A program made the position numbers and the translations under genes. The notes under the pieces were generated by a model. The model saw only the letters and a list, made by a program, of their open reading frames with translations, did no database searches and was not told the origin of the DNA. From an uncultured Chlorobiota bacterium (GTDB taxonomy: Bacteria > Bacteroidota > Ignavibacteria > UBA10030 > UBA6906), in NCBI GenBank assembly GCA_900696645.1, contig CAADGV010000022.1, positions 1-25,133 of the forward strand: 25,133 nt of DNA, in the 5' to 3' direction. This document shows, one piece after another, positions 8,137-14,907 of the stretch; the first letter of the stretch is position 1; each line of letters opens with the position of its first letter.

Positions 8137-8351
8137 GATCCGGCGCAAGCACCAGACGATTGTGGTTCTCCGTTTGGCCCTACACATTGGCACGAAGTGG
8201 GCCCTGACGTGCAAGTGTAGCCACAGCATTGCACCGATGCTCCACCACCGCAATCTGCGCTGGCACATGCCGCTTTCACTTGCTGAGTGAAGACAACAAT
8301 CTCGAGAGCAAGCACAAGCACCACCGAGAGTGAATAGAATGCTCTTTTCAT
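8133..8351 (-). CDS. small secreted cysteine-rich peptide 2
   Basis: This is a 72-residue precursor starting at ATG 8351, with GGAGG 5 nt upstream. The signal peptide MKRAFYSLSVVLVLALEIVV leads to probable cleavage near VKA. The mature part, about 46 residues, is Gly/Ser-rich with eight cysteines, including CC, CxxxC and CQC arrangements. It is the first gene after the iteron promoter at 8404-8481, and its stop overlaps the propeller start as ATGA. I recognise no named family. The even cysteine number suggests a disulfide-bonded or metal-binding secreted peptide. Small secreted peptides next to beta-propeller genes are known in Bacteroidota (NVEALA-type), but the NVEALA motif is absent, so this is only an analogy. 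Confidence 0.8.
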   Translation of the reverse strand: MKRAFYSLSVVLVLALEIVVFTQQVKAACASADCGGGASVQCCGYTCTSGPTSCQCVGPNGEPQSSGACAGS

Positions 8352-8403
8352 GATACCCTCCAACGTTTTTTTGAAGAAGTGGAATAATGTGAATTCGGGG
8401 ACG

Positions 8404-8432
8404 AATATAGTATCTCCCTATCAGTTTGTCAA
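8404..8432 (-). promoter_or_regulatory. promoter of the peptide 2 - propeller 2 operon
   Basis: On the minus strand a consensus -35 box TTGACA (8427-8432) and a -10 box TATATT (8404-8409) are separated by exactly 17 bp. Transcription would begin near 8397, about 45 nt before the peptide start. The three iterons end 10 bp upstream of the -35 box. Confidence 0.8.
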
Positions 8433-8442
8433 CAAATTTCTC

Positions 8443-8481
8443 TTTGCAATGTTAGTTTGCTATTTTAGTTTGCAATGTTGG
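8443..8481. promoter_or_regulatory. three tandem 13-bp iterons (operator B)
   Basis: TTTGCAATGTTAG (8443-8455), TTTGCTATTTTAG (8456-8468) and TTTGCAATGTTGG (8469-8481) lie end to end. The set is nearly identical to that at 12145-12183 and has the same 10-bp spacing to the -35 box. That fits an activator site. The regulator copy 3 gene ends inside the first iteron, so coding and control sequence overlap. The protein that binds is unknown; the adjacent AraC-type regulators are obvious candidates. Confidence 0.8.
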
Positions 8482-8856
8482 TATAAGCTCATGTTCGCTT
8501 AGGCTTTCGCCCCCCCCCCCGCTGCCGGATACGTGGTTGCCATGTTTCAATCGAAACTCCCGCATCGTCATCCCTGTGCGCAACTTGAACCAACGCGAAA
8601 GAACATCTTCGCGACCCTTGGTGAATTGGCAAGCAATATCAAAGCAGAGCCTATCCGTCGTGAGCAAGATTTGTTTCACTGCTTCCAGCCGAACGTCATC
8701 AATGAATTTGGCAAGCGTAACGCCTTTCTTCCTGTGGAATTCCTTGTTCAGTGTATGCACACTCATACCGTGTTGCGTTCCAAGTGCTCTTACGCTCGGA
8801 CATTTCTCCGGGTTCTCGCATACCCAGGTTTTCAGTTTTGAGGTGTCGAGTGACAT
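8452..8856 (-). CDS. stand-alone AraC-type DNA-binding protein, copy 3
   Basis: ATG 8856 follows GGAGG with an 8-nt spacer. The 134-residue protein is an AraC-type DNA-binding domain (about residues 18-105), with the second helix-turn-helix ending in FKLRTGMTMREFRLKHG. There is no sensor domain. A run of eleven G (8510-8520) encodes SGGGG, followed by a tail that ends in the iterons (PTLQTKIAN). With one more G the tail would instead be GRKPKRT-stop, similar to the alternative ending of copy 2. It begins 32 nt after the fusion-protein gene, so the two are probably co-transcribed, and it directly precedes the promoter of the peptide 2 operon, which it may control. Confidence 0.82.
   Translation of the reverse strand: MSLDTSKLKTWVCENPEKCPSVRALGTQHGMSVHTLNKEFHRKKGVTLAKFIDDVRLEAVKQILLTTDRLCFDIACQFTKGREDVLSRWFKLRTGMTMREFRLKHGNHVSGSGGGGESLSEHELIPTLQTKIAN
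8510..8520 (-). repeat. poly-G tract (11) in regulator copy 3
   Basis: Eleven consecutive G in coding sense, the longest of three runs at the same position in the paralogous regulators. Runs of this length are prone to slippage. Ten G would end the protein as GGGAKA, and twelve would give GGGGRKPKRT. Confidence 0.85.
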
Positions 8857-8888
8857 GGGATATACCTCCAGCTTGGGAATATTTCACA

Positions 8889-10115
8889 CTACGGTGTTAC
8901 GCGTATCCTCGCATCATGCGCCAGCGTATAGTGTCCGTCAATGATGATCGTATCCCCCGGCTCGATGCCGGAGCGGATGGCAATGAAGCGTTCATTCTCA
9001 TCTTCGACATCAACGTAGTGCCATTTGGCAAGTCCCTGTTGCGCCACGAACACGAGTGTCCGCTGGTCGCGTACGAGCAGCGCTGCCTTCGGTACAAGCA
9101 GGCGGTTGGGAAGTGTCTCGGTTTGGATTCTCACGCTCGCGTACATCCCCGGCATCAGGGAGTTGGAGGAGGGAAGGTTGGTCAGCTCAATCGTTACTCT
9201 GAGAGTTTTGGTTTTTGGATCAATCATCGGGTTACGGGAGATGACTCTGCCCGTGAAACTCTTGTCCGGCAGCGCGGCAACGGTCAGCTCGGCGCGTTGT
9301 CCCGGTTGCACACGCGGCGCTTCGCTTTCGATCACATCAACATCCACAAGCAGCGTCGAGAGATCAACAACAGTGCAGACAGCGCTACCCGCCTGTACGC
9401 GCTTGCCAACGGCAAGGTCGAGATTGCCGACGTAGCCCGCAAACGGAGCACGGAGTTCGGTCGCCTCCAAGTCTAACTTTGCGCGTGTGTAGGCTTCTTG
9501 CGCCGCGGCAAGGCCGCTTTTGTTGGCTATAATGTCGCCGCGGTCAACAAGCAGATAGGCGTTCGCGGCTTCGTATTCGCGCCGCGCTCGCGCCAGCGCA
9601 GGCTCGTCAATCTTCTTTGCCTGAAAGGCGCTTTCCGCATCGGCAAACCGCTGACGCACACGGGCAAGCTCCTCCTGCACATGTGCCGAATCGGGTCCGG
9701 CAAGAAACTCCGACGTGCTGAGCGCCCGGTACTCAATCTGAGCGGCAAGCAACGCTGTCGAGGCCTTCTCGAACGCGAGCCGCTGCTCGCGGTCATCCAA
9801 CTTCACAAGCAGATCACCTTTGCCAACGTGCTTGCCATTCTGCGCGTACACGCCAACAACATCGCCGCCAACGCGCGCAAACAACTCCATCTCGCCCCGT
9901 GCACGCAACACACCGTTGGTGGCAATGCTCTTGGCGAGGCTCCCCTTTTCCGCAATGGCAACAGTGACGGGGAAATGAACATCAGGCGGCAAATCAGATT
10001 GAGGTTGATGAGCAGCTTCAGGCGGTGGCGCAACGGGACGGAGAGCAAGCCAGAGAACACATGCAAGCGCTCCGGCAACAAGAGGAATAACGATAATCGG
10101 ACGTGGTCGCGGCAT
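8889..10115 (-). CDS. RND efflux membrane-fusion protein (periplasmic adaptor, HlyD family)
   Basis: This 408-residue protein starts at ATG 10115 with MPRPRP and a hydrophobic anchor (IIVIPLVAGALACVLWLAL). It has the usual adaptor plan: a first lipoyl half (VYAQNGKHVGKGDLLVKLDD), a helical hairpin of about 100 residues, a second lipoyl half (LRAPFAGYVGNLDLAVGKRV), a beta-barrel, and a membrane-proximal C-terminus (GIEPGDTIIIDGHYTLA). It would connect an RND pump to an outer-membrane channel. The gene next to it is only a permease 5' remnant, so the complete permease at 589-3750 is a likely partner; this is inference. An upstream in-frame extension to 10160 exists but is less likely. The regulator gene follows after 32 nt. 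Confidence 0.9.
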   Translation of the reverse strand: MPRPRPIIVIPLVAGALACVLWLALRPVAPPPEAAHQPQSDLPPDVHFPVTVAIAEKGSLAKSIATNGVLRARGEMELFARVGGDVVGVYAQNGKHVGKGDLLVKLDDREQRLAFEKASTALLAAQIEYRALSTSEFLAGPDSAHVQEELARVRQRFADAESAFQAKKIDEPALARARREYEAANAYLLVDRGDIIANKSGLAAAQEAYTRAKLDLEATELRAPFAGYVGNLDLAVGKRVQAGSAVCTVVDLSTLLVDVDVIESEAPRVQPGQRAELTVAALPDKSFTGRVISRNPMIDPKTKTLRVTIELTNLPSSNSLMPGMYASVRIQTETLPNRLLVPKAALLVRDQRTLVFVAQQGLAKWHYVDVEDENERFIAIRSGIEPGDTIIIDGHYTLAHDARIRVTP

Positions 10116-10212
10116 TCTCGTCAACACGAATGGGCAAACGAAACAGTTGATGACCCGCAAAAAGAAAGGTTTTTCCGAAGAAAGGTCAATACCGTGTTCG
10201 CGGCAGAGGTAT

Positions 10213-10300
10213 AAGAACCATCAACGCTGAGATTGAAGAACGCGATAATACCAAGCATCACTTGTAGAGCATACCAGCGCTGACCTGCAAGTGCTGAGTC
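10213..10300 (-). pseudogene. second remnant of an RND permease 5' end
   Basis: The minus strand reads VMLGIIAFFNLSVD, matching residues about 24-37 of the complete permease, before losing similarity. Just upstream is HLQVSAGMLYK-stop, matching the sequence ahead of the complete gene but with the leader and first codons deleted. CGGTATTGAC follows near 10195, as in the other remnant. It starts about 20 nt after the propeller 3 stop. It is a deletion scar of a duplicated efflux locus. Confidence 0.75.
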
Positions 10301-10322
10301 ATGACCTGTTAATACCGCCGAT

Positions 10323-11381
10323 TCAACGTTTCCACACTGTAATTGTTGTATCGGCGAGGGAGAAGATGTGGGCTCCCGTTACAACGGCGTCGCGCACGCG
10401 TTGTCCGAGTACAATTGAATGAACATACTTTCCGTCTTGAGCAGAGTAGACATCAATTCTGCTTTCCTTGGCGTCTTGAGGACCGACGCGGCTGAGGACG
10501 TAGAGCGTATCCTGCCAACAAGAAAGGGCCAGGGCGGCCAATGGAACATTCCGGTGATCTATAGATGAGCCTCCATCCGGTGAAAGCGTGATTCTTGGCC
10601 ACGGAATCTCTACTATGGTCCGCACAAGAAATTCACTCTCCCCCTTATGACTAAACCGCGCCAGTAGGCCTGAATAGTAAGGCGCGAATACAATGGCTCG
10701 CGAGCCGAGCCTCGCCAACGCACCATCAAGCACGATTCCATACTTCACCTGTTCTTCAATTAAACGACCGAAGCCGAGCATGCGACGTCCCAGCGAATCA
10801 TAGAAGGCAAAGAGGCCGTCCTGTCCATCGAGCATGAGCACAAACTGATTTGACGAAAGAACTTCAATCCGAAGAGGAACTGCGTTGATCCTGATAGTCC
10901 GCAGGAGCGACCCGTCTTGCCTGAACACCGTAACCAATCCTGTCTTCCCGTCGCACACCCAGATGTTCATTTCTGCATCTACAGTAAAGTCCCGCGGGTT
11001 GAGAAACTCTCCAGGACCGCTCCCCTTGCCTTTGCCGAACTTCATCAGAAGCTTCCCGTCACGGGAGAATTTCTTTACAAGATTGTCTCCCGCATCAACC
11101 ACATAGATATTCTCGTATCTATCGGTGCGCAACGTCCGAGGATGAAATAACGAGTATTCCGCAGTTGACTTTATGATGCTCGAAAGAATGGGTTTCTTGG
11201 AATGAATAGAAACCTGACTCTGTACTGATTGACTCTCTGGCTCCGCACCAATACTGCGGGGTGTAAACAGCGTGGATTGCGGTTGGGCAAGCTGTCCAAT
11301 CAAATACCCCGATACAATGATTACCCCGATTGCTGAACCGAAGAAGCGGGGTGGGCGATCATTGCCAAGTCTGGCGCTCAT
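10323..11381 (-). CDS. 6-bladed beta-propeller protein 3 (complete)
   Basis: This 352-residue protein has an N-terminal membrane or signal segment (FFGSAIGVIIVSGYLIGQLA, about residues 13-32), then NHL-type blades: PRTLRTDRYENIYVVDAGDN, the hallmark GSGPGEFLNPRDFTVDAEMN, and further repeats such as SRIDVYSAQDGKYVHSI. Length and motif spacing suit a complete six-bladed propeller facing the periplasm or outside. Its ATG overlaps the peptide 3 stop as TAATG, so the two are translationally coupled. It is the third gene of the iteron-controlled operon MauE - peptide 3 - propeller. Unlike copy 1 it has no lipobox. The ligand is unknown. Confidence 0.82.
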   Translation of the reverse strand: MSARLGNDRPPRFFGSAIGVIIVSGYLIGQLAQPQSTLFTPRSIGAEPESQSVQSQVSIHSKKPILSSIIKSTAEYSLFHPRTLRTDRYENIYVVDAGDNLVKKFSRDGKLLMKFGKGKGSGPGEFLNPRDFTVDAEMNIWVCDGKTGLVTVFRQDGSLLRTIRINAVPLRIEVLSSNQFVLMLDGQDGLFAFYDSLGRRMLGFGRLIEEQVKYGIVLDGALARLGSRAIVFAPYYSGLLARFSHKGESEFLVRTIVEIPWPRITLSPDGGSSIDHRNVPLAALALSCWQDTLYVLSRVGPQDAKESRIDVYSAQDGKYVHSIVLGQRVRDAVVTGAHIFSLADTTITVWKR

Positions 11382-11575
11382 TACTCCGCCGTGAAGCAGT
11401 AGTCATATATCGTACCGTCGGCTGCACGGCAGCACCGGTTTGTGCAGTTAGGTACGCAGTTAGGAGAGGGACAATGAGGGCCGCCAAAAGTCACTTCAAC
11501 GTGTTCAATGACCAGACTCGCTACGACAAGTACGAGCAGAACTACAACCCGCAGGTATCTCAACATACTTCTCAT
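11381..11575 (-). CDS. small secreted cysteine-rich peptide 3
   Basis: I chose ATG 11575 because AAAGGAG lies 8 nt upstream; another ATG at 11593 overlaps the MauE stop as ATGA. The 64-residue precursor has a hydrophobic signal (VVVLLVLVVASLVIEHVEV) and a mature part of about 35 residues with six cysteines, including CPSPNC, CTNRCC and a final YC. Its stop overlaps the next start as TAATG. The MauE-like gene immediately upstream suggests that redox handling of these cysteines matters; this is inference. It is not recognisably homologous to peptides 1 and 2 beyond architecture. Confidence 0.78.
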   Translation of the reverse strand: MRSMLRYLRVVVLLVLVVASLVIEHVEVTFGGPHCPSPNCVPNCTNRCCRAADGTIYDYCFTAE

Positions 11576-11589
11576 TGCACCAACTCCTT

Positions 11590-12006
11590 TCATGAAGATT
11601 TGAAAGCACGGTGGATTTGAAACAAAGACCAAATAATAGCCACATTGATGATAGTGTGAATGGCAATCGTTTTAGGTTCGGGAACGGAAAACCAGCATCC
11701 ACAATCGGAAAGCGGCATGAAGTATTTCTGTAACAGACTCGCACCTGTGACCAACATGAGCATGATAGCGGCTCCTAACGACGCCAGCGGACGCATTGAT
11801 GTGAAAAAGAGACACAAGCCCAAAAACAACTCCAACAGAATGACAGTCACCCCTACAGAGGTCGCCCATTGCAGCGGCACGAACCAGTAGTTGCCTAGGC
11901 TGCGAATGAAGTCACTGAAGTGAACAATCTTGTCAAAACCTGTGGCTATGAGGAAAAGACCGATTAGTATCGCTATGATTTTGAAGGCTTGGGCTTGAGT
12001 GACCAT
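11590..12006 (-). CDS. MauE/DoxX-like redox-associated membrane protein
   Basis: This 138-residue integral membrane protein has four hydrophobic helices and the sequence DCGCWF near residue 103, matching the CGC-type motif of the MauE family. In methylamine utilisation, MauE is needed for maturation of a disulfide-rich periplasmic subunit, and relatives are linked to thiol oxidation. Here it leads an operon with a six-cysteine secreted peptide and a propeller, so it may help oxidise or reduce the peptide. That step is inferred. AAGGA precedes the ATG, and the iteron promoter lies about 100-180 nt upstream. The stop overlaps an ATG as ATGA. Confidence 0.82.
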   Translation of the reverse strand: MVTQAQAFKIIAILIGLFLIATGFDKIVHFSDFIRSLGNYWFVPLQWATSVGVTVILLELFLGLCLFFTSMRPLASLGAAIMLMLVTGASLLQKYFMPLSDCGCWFSVPEPKTIAIHTIINVAIIWSLFQIHRAFKSS

Positions 12007-12105
12007 CGCGGTGATCCTTCTTCATGCCGCACACTTTTACAATGATTGAAGTGTGTGTCACAATGAACAACCATTGGAACAGCATCACGTGTGAATGAAC
12101 ATGTA

Positions 12106-12134
12106 AATTTATGCTCTCGCACAAGCCAAGTCAA
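12106..12134 (-). promoter_or_regulatory. promoter of the MauE - peptide 3 - propeller 3 operon
   Basis: The minus-strand -35 box TTGACT (12129-12134) and -10 box TAAATT (12106-12111) are separated by 17 bp. The layout relative to the iterons equals that at 8404-8481. Transcription would start near 12099, giving a leader of about 93 nt before MauE. Confidence 0.78.
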
Positions 12135-12144
12135 GCAAATTCTC

Positions 12145-12183
12145 TTTGCAATTTTGGTTTGCTATTTTAGTTTGCAATGTTAG
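12145..12183. promoter_or_regulatory. three tandem 13-bp iterons (operator A)
   Basis: TTTGCAATTTTGG (12145-12157), TTTGCTATTTTAG (12158-12170) and TTTGCAATGTTAG (12171-12183) stand 10 bp upstream of the -35 box. The middle unit is identical to that of operator B and the outer units differ by a few bases. Conservation of the array, spacer and promoter across two loci argues for a shared regulator. Confidence 0.8.
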
Positions 12184-12255
12184 TAGGAAACCTATCGTCG
12201 TCTGAGGTTTCCCCTCGGAGTCTATCTTAGTGAGTTTGGCTTTCTCATTAACTAT
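12184..12255 (-). pseudogene. possible 3' remnant of a fourth AraC-type regulator gene
   Basis: The minus strand upstream of operator A reads EGKPQTT followed by a frame open into the iterons as TLQTKIAN, the same tail seen in regulator copy 3. The bases GGGGAAACCT and GACGACGATAG resemble the sequence after the G-run in copy 2. No DNA-binding domain remains. The match is short, so this is tentative. The rest of 12184-12298 shows no gene. Confidence 0.4.
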
Positions 12256-12298
12256 CGCGTCGCGGCGGGCAATACTGCGGAATCAGCAGGAACAGTAC

Positions 12299-13021
12299 TC
12301 AGAACATCACACCCAAAAATGCTCCGTGGGATAGCGATTTGTAGTCGAAGAAATCGCTGTTCATGTTCCACGTTTGGTAGCGAACACGATACCCGAGCGT
12401 TATGCCGTCGAACAGAACAGCGTTCCGGAACATGAACATCACCTCGCCTGTTGTCGCGGCCGAGAAACCTGTCCCCGTGTTGAAGCCTTCGAAACTCCAG
12501 TGCACCGCCTCAATTGCGTGAATGGAGAATTCAAACCGCGGCTGCCGGAACCGGTACTTCAATCCCGCCCCGATACCCAAACTGCCGATATTGAAATTCT
12601 CCTTGTCGGTGCCGGTGTTGTCGCTGCGCGTGTAGTCGGTTGAGATCATAAGGGGGAGAAATATCCCGTGCGTCGGTGAAAAGGTCAAGGGAAATTCATT
12701 TCCGACAGTGATGGCGGCAAACACGGACGTTCTATCCTGGCCGCGAAGCGAGAAGCGGGTGTAGCCAAATGTCACATCAACCATTCCCTCACGAAACCCG
12801 ATCGTGGGCATGATGCGACGGTATGCGATCATGAGCGAGTCGGGCGAAGTATTCGAGTAGCGCGGCTCGAATGTTCGCTGCAGGTAGCCGACATCAATGA
12901 AGCGGTTTGAACTACTCGCCGCTGATTGTTCATAGTATTGAGCGTAAAGAGGACAAATACATACGAATGCTATAAGAATGAATAGCGTGAACCGAAGTTT
13001 CGTTGAGTATGCAGAGTTCAT
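12299..13021 (-). CDS. probable outer-membrane beta-barrel protein, unknown function
   Basis: This 240-residue protein starts with a signal peptide (LRFTLFILIAFVCICPLYAQ, ending in an AQ cleavage site). Alternating hydrophobic strands with aromatic ends follow, for example GMVDVTFGYTRFSLRG and GITLGYRVRYQTWN, and it finishes in GAFLGVMF, a typical last barrel strand with terminal Phe. I do not recognise the family. It starts 7 nt after the stop of the CNNM-type gene and is probably the last gene of the EVE-CNNM-barrel operon. Confidence 0.7.
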   Translation of the reverse strand: MNSAYSTKLRFTLFILIAFVCICPLYAQYYEQSAASSSNRFIDVGYLQRTFEPRYSNTSPDSLMIAYRRIMPTIGFREGMVDVTFGYTRFSLRGQDRTSVFAAITVGNEFPLTFSPTHGIFLPLMISTDYTRSDNTGTDKENFNIGSLGIGAGLKYRFRQPRFEFSIHAIEAVHWSFEGFNTGTGFSAATTGEVMFMFRNAVLFDGITLGYRVRYQTWNMNSDFFDYKSLSHGAFLGVMF

Positions 13022-13028
13022 AACCGCC

Positions 13029-14342
13029 TTACGTTTTGCGAATCCTGAGTTGCTTCACTTTCTTTTTGTCAACGCTTTCAATCGTTCCGCGCCATTGATC
13101 GAGTTGCAACGTGGCTCCGCGTTCGGGGACACGACCCAGCAAGTGTACGGCATACCCGCTGACAGTCACAACATCCTTTGTATCGGGAACGACCTCAAAC
13201 ATCCGAGCAAAATCATGCAGCGGCATCGTGCCATCGATCAGATATTCGCCTTCACTCACTTTCTGCACCATCAACGGCTCGACATCGAATTCATCACGTA
13301 TCTCGCCGACAAGCTCTTCAAGAACATTCTCCAGCGTGATCAATCCTGCGGTGCCGCCGTATTCATCGACAACAATTGCCATGAGCACGCGTTTTGTGAG
13401 GAATGTATTCAGCATTTTTTCGAGCGGCGTTGTTTCGGGAACGAACAGCAGTTCACGCTTGATACTCAAAAGCTGCGCCCCTCTTCCATTCGGCAGCGGA
13501 GAAGAGCTGTGCTGTTCCTTCATCCGGAACATATCCTTCAAGTGAATCATTCCGAGAACATTATCCAGATCTCTCTCGCACAACGGGTAGCGCGTGAACT
13601 GGCTTTCAAGCGCAATTTTCAAACTCTCATCAAGGGTTTTTTCCGTTGAGAGATAGACGATTTGCGTGCGGGGAACCATCACTTCACGAACTGTTCTGTC
13701 ACGCAGTTCCATTGCCCTGAGAAGGATGCTTCTGCTTGTGGTAGAGATTGTTTTTCCCTGGCTGAGAAGGATGCGCAGTTCTTCTTCCGAATGTGCCAAA
13801 TCGCTTTCACTCACGGGTTCGATACCCACAATCCGCAGGAAGTAGTTTGCCGCTCCGTTCAGCAGCCATATTGCAGGTTTGAAGACGACAAAGAACATGT
13901 GAAGCGGCGCGGCAATACCCAGCGTCACTTTTTGTGCACGCTGAATCGCGAGCGATTTCGGCGCTAACTCGCCGAGAACAATGTGAAGGAACGTGATAAT
14001 GCTGAAGGCAACACCGAAGGACACTGCCGCAACGACGGTGGGGTTCGTTATCCCGGCGAGCACGAACAAGGGCTGCAGCATGTGGGCAACAAAGGGTTCG
14101 CCCAGCCAGCCGAGTCCGAGACTTGTAAGCGTGATACCGAGTTGAGTAGCGGAAAGATATGCGTCGAGATGCGTGATGACTTGACGCGCCAGCTTCGCCC
14201 GCTTCATCCCGCTTTTGATGAGCGGCTCGATTTGCGTTGTGCGGACTTTCACAATGGCGAATTCCGCCGCAACGAAAAAGCCGTTGAGGAATACCAGCGC
14301 AAACACCGAGGCAATCTTCAGAATGCCGTAAACAATTTCCAT
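13029..14342 (-). CDS. CNNM/CorC (HlyC) family membrane protein
   Basis: This 437-residue protein has the three-part family plan. An N-terminal CNNM (DUF21) membrane domain covers about residues 1-190 (FLNGFFVAAEFAIVKVR, ATQLGITLTSLGLGWLGEP). A CBS pair follows at about 205-330 (VMVPRTQIVYL; VDEYGGTAGLITLENVLEEL). A CorC/HlyC C-terminal domain covers about 345-430 (GEYLIDGTMPLHDF). Relatives transport or regulate magnesium or cobalt and are often mislabelled hemolysins. It begins 6 nt after the EVE gene stop, so the two are co-transcribed. Confidence 0.93.
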   Translation of the reverse strand: MEIVYGILKIASVFALVFLNGFFVAAEFAIVKVRTTQIEPLIKSGMKRAKLARQVITHLDAYLSATQLGITLTSLGLGWLGEPFVAHMLQPLFVLAGITNPTVVAAVSFGVAFSIITFLHIVLGELAPKSLAIQRAQKVTLGIAAPLHMFFVVFKPAIWLLNGAANYFLRIVGIEPVSESDLAHSEEELRILLSQGKTISTTSRSILLRAMELRDRTVREVMVPRTQIVYLSTEKTLDESLKIALESQFTRYPLCERDLDNVLGMIHLKDMFRMKEQHSSSPLPNGRGAQLLSIKRELLFVPETTPLEKMLNTFLTKRVLMAIVVDEYGGTAGLITLENVLEELVGEIRDEFDVEPLMVQKVSEGEYLIDGTMPLHDFARMFEVVPDTKDVVTVSGYAVHLLGRVPERGATLQLDQWRGTIESVDKKKVKQLRIRKT

Positions 14343-14348
14343 CGAAAG

Positions 14349-14753
14349 CTATTTCGACATTGTGAGAACGGTTTTCCACAACGAGGCAGGAACGGGCATC
14401 ACGGAGAGCCGGGGCATACGCACAAGCTCGAATTGCGCGAATTCCTTTCGCGCTTTCACAGCGGCAAGTGTGACCGGCGCATTCAACTTCCCTTTCGGTT
14501 TGAGATCAACAACGGCAAGCTTCCCGTCGTGCTGCTTCGGATCGGGGTACGGATTCGAAATGATTTCTGCTATTCCGACAACAGCCTTCTCGTCGCCTGA
14601 ATGATAGATGAAGGCAAGATCGCCCTTCTTCATCGAACGAATGTGCTTCAATGCAAGGGTGTTGCTTACGCCATCCCATGTCGTCTTCTTATCTCTCTCC
14701 AAATCACCATAGGAGTATGTTGACGGTTCGGTCTTCAGAAGCCAGAATGCCAT
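14349..14753 (-). CDS. EVE domain-containing protein
   Basis: This 134-residue protein is a complete stand-alone EVE domain: MAFWLLKTEPSTYSYGDLER, then the WDGVSN and MKKGDLAFIYHS motifs and the GIAEI strand. EVE is a PUA/YTH-like fold proposed to bind modified bases in nucleic acids. ATG 14753 was chosen over a longer frame because AAAGGA lies 8 nt upstream and the family begins at this Met. It is the first gene of an operon with the CNNM-type protein. It diverges from the phosphatase gene at 14908, so 14754-14907 should hold promoters for both. Confidence 0.92.
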   Translation of the reverse strand: MAFWLLKTEPSTYSYGDLERDKKTTWDGVSNTLALKHIRSMKKGDLAFIYHSGDEKAVVGIAEIISNPYPDPKQHDGKLAVVDLKPKGKLNAPVTLAAVKARKEFAQFELVRMPRLSVMPVPASLWKTVLTMSK

Positions 14754-14907
14754 GTCCGATGTCCTTTGTTGTTCGGACAAAGTTACGGGAAAGGGAAAGG
14801 GAAAGCAAGGCAAACACGCTAGCCGAAACTCTTTGCCCGACGCCCATAATTTCCCTACCTTGATACAGAAGTGTTTTCTTTCACATCATATCGCCGACGT
14901 ATTCACG

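Noticed and set aside
8443-8481. Iterons as a replication origin
   Set aside because: Only three units, no DnaA boxes or replication gene, and a perfectly spaced promoter directly downstream; an operator explains them better.
9498-10214. A 238-codon plus-strand frame opposite the fusion-protein gene
   Set aside because: It is opposite a clearly conserved adaptor protein, lacks a ribosome site and has shadow-like composition.
8443-12183. Iteron arrays as CRISPR
   Set aside because: Units of 13 bp abut with no spacers and no cas genes are present.
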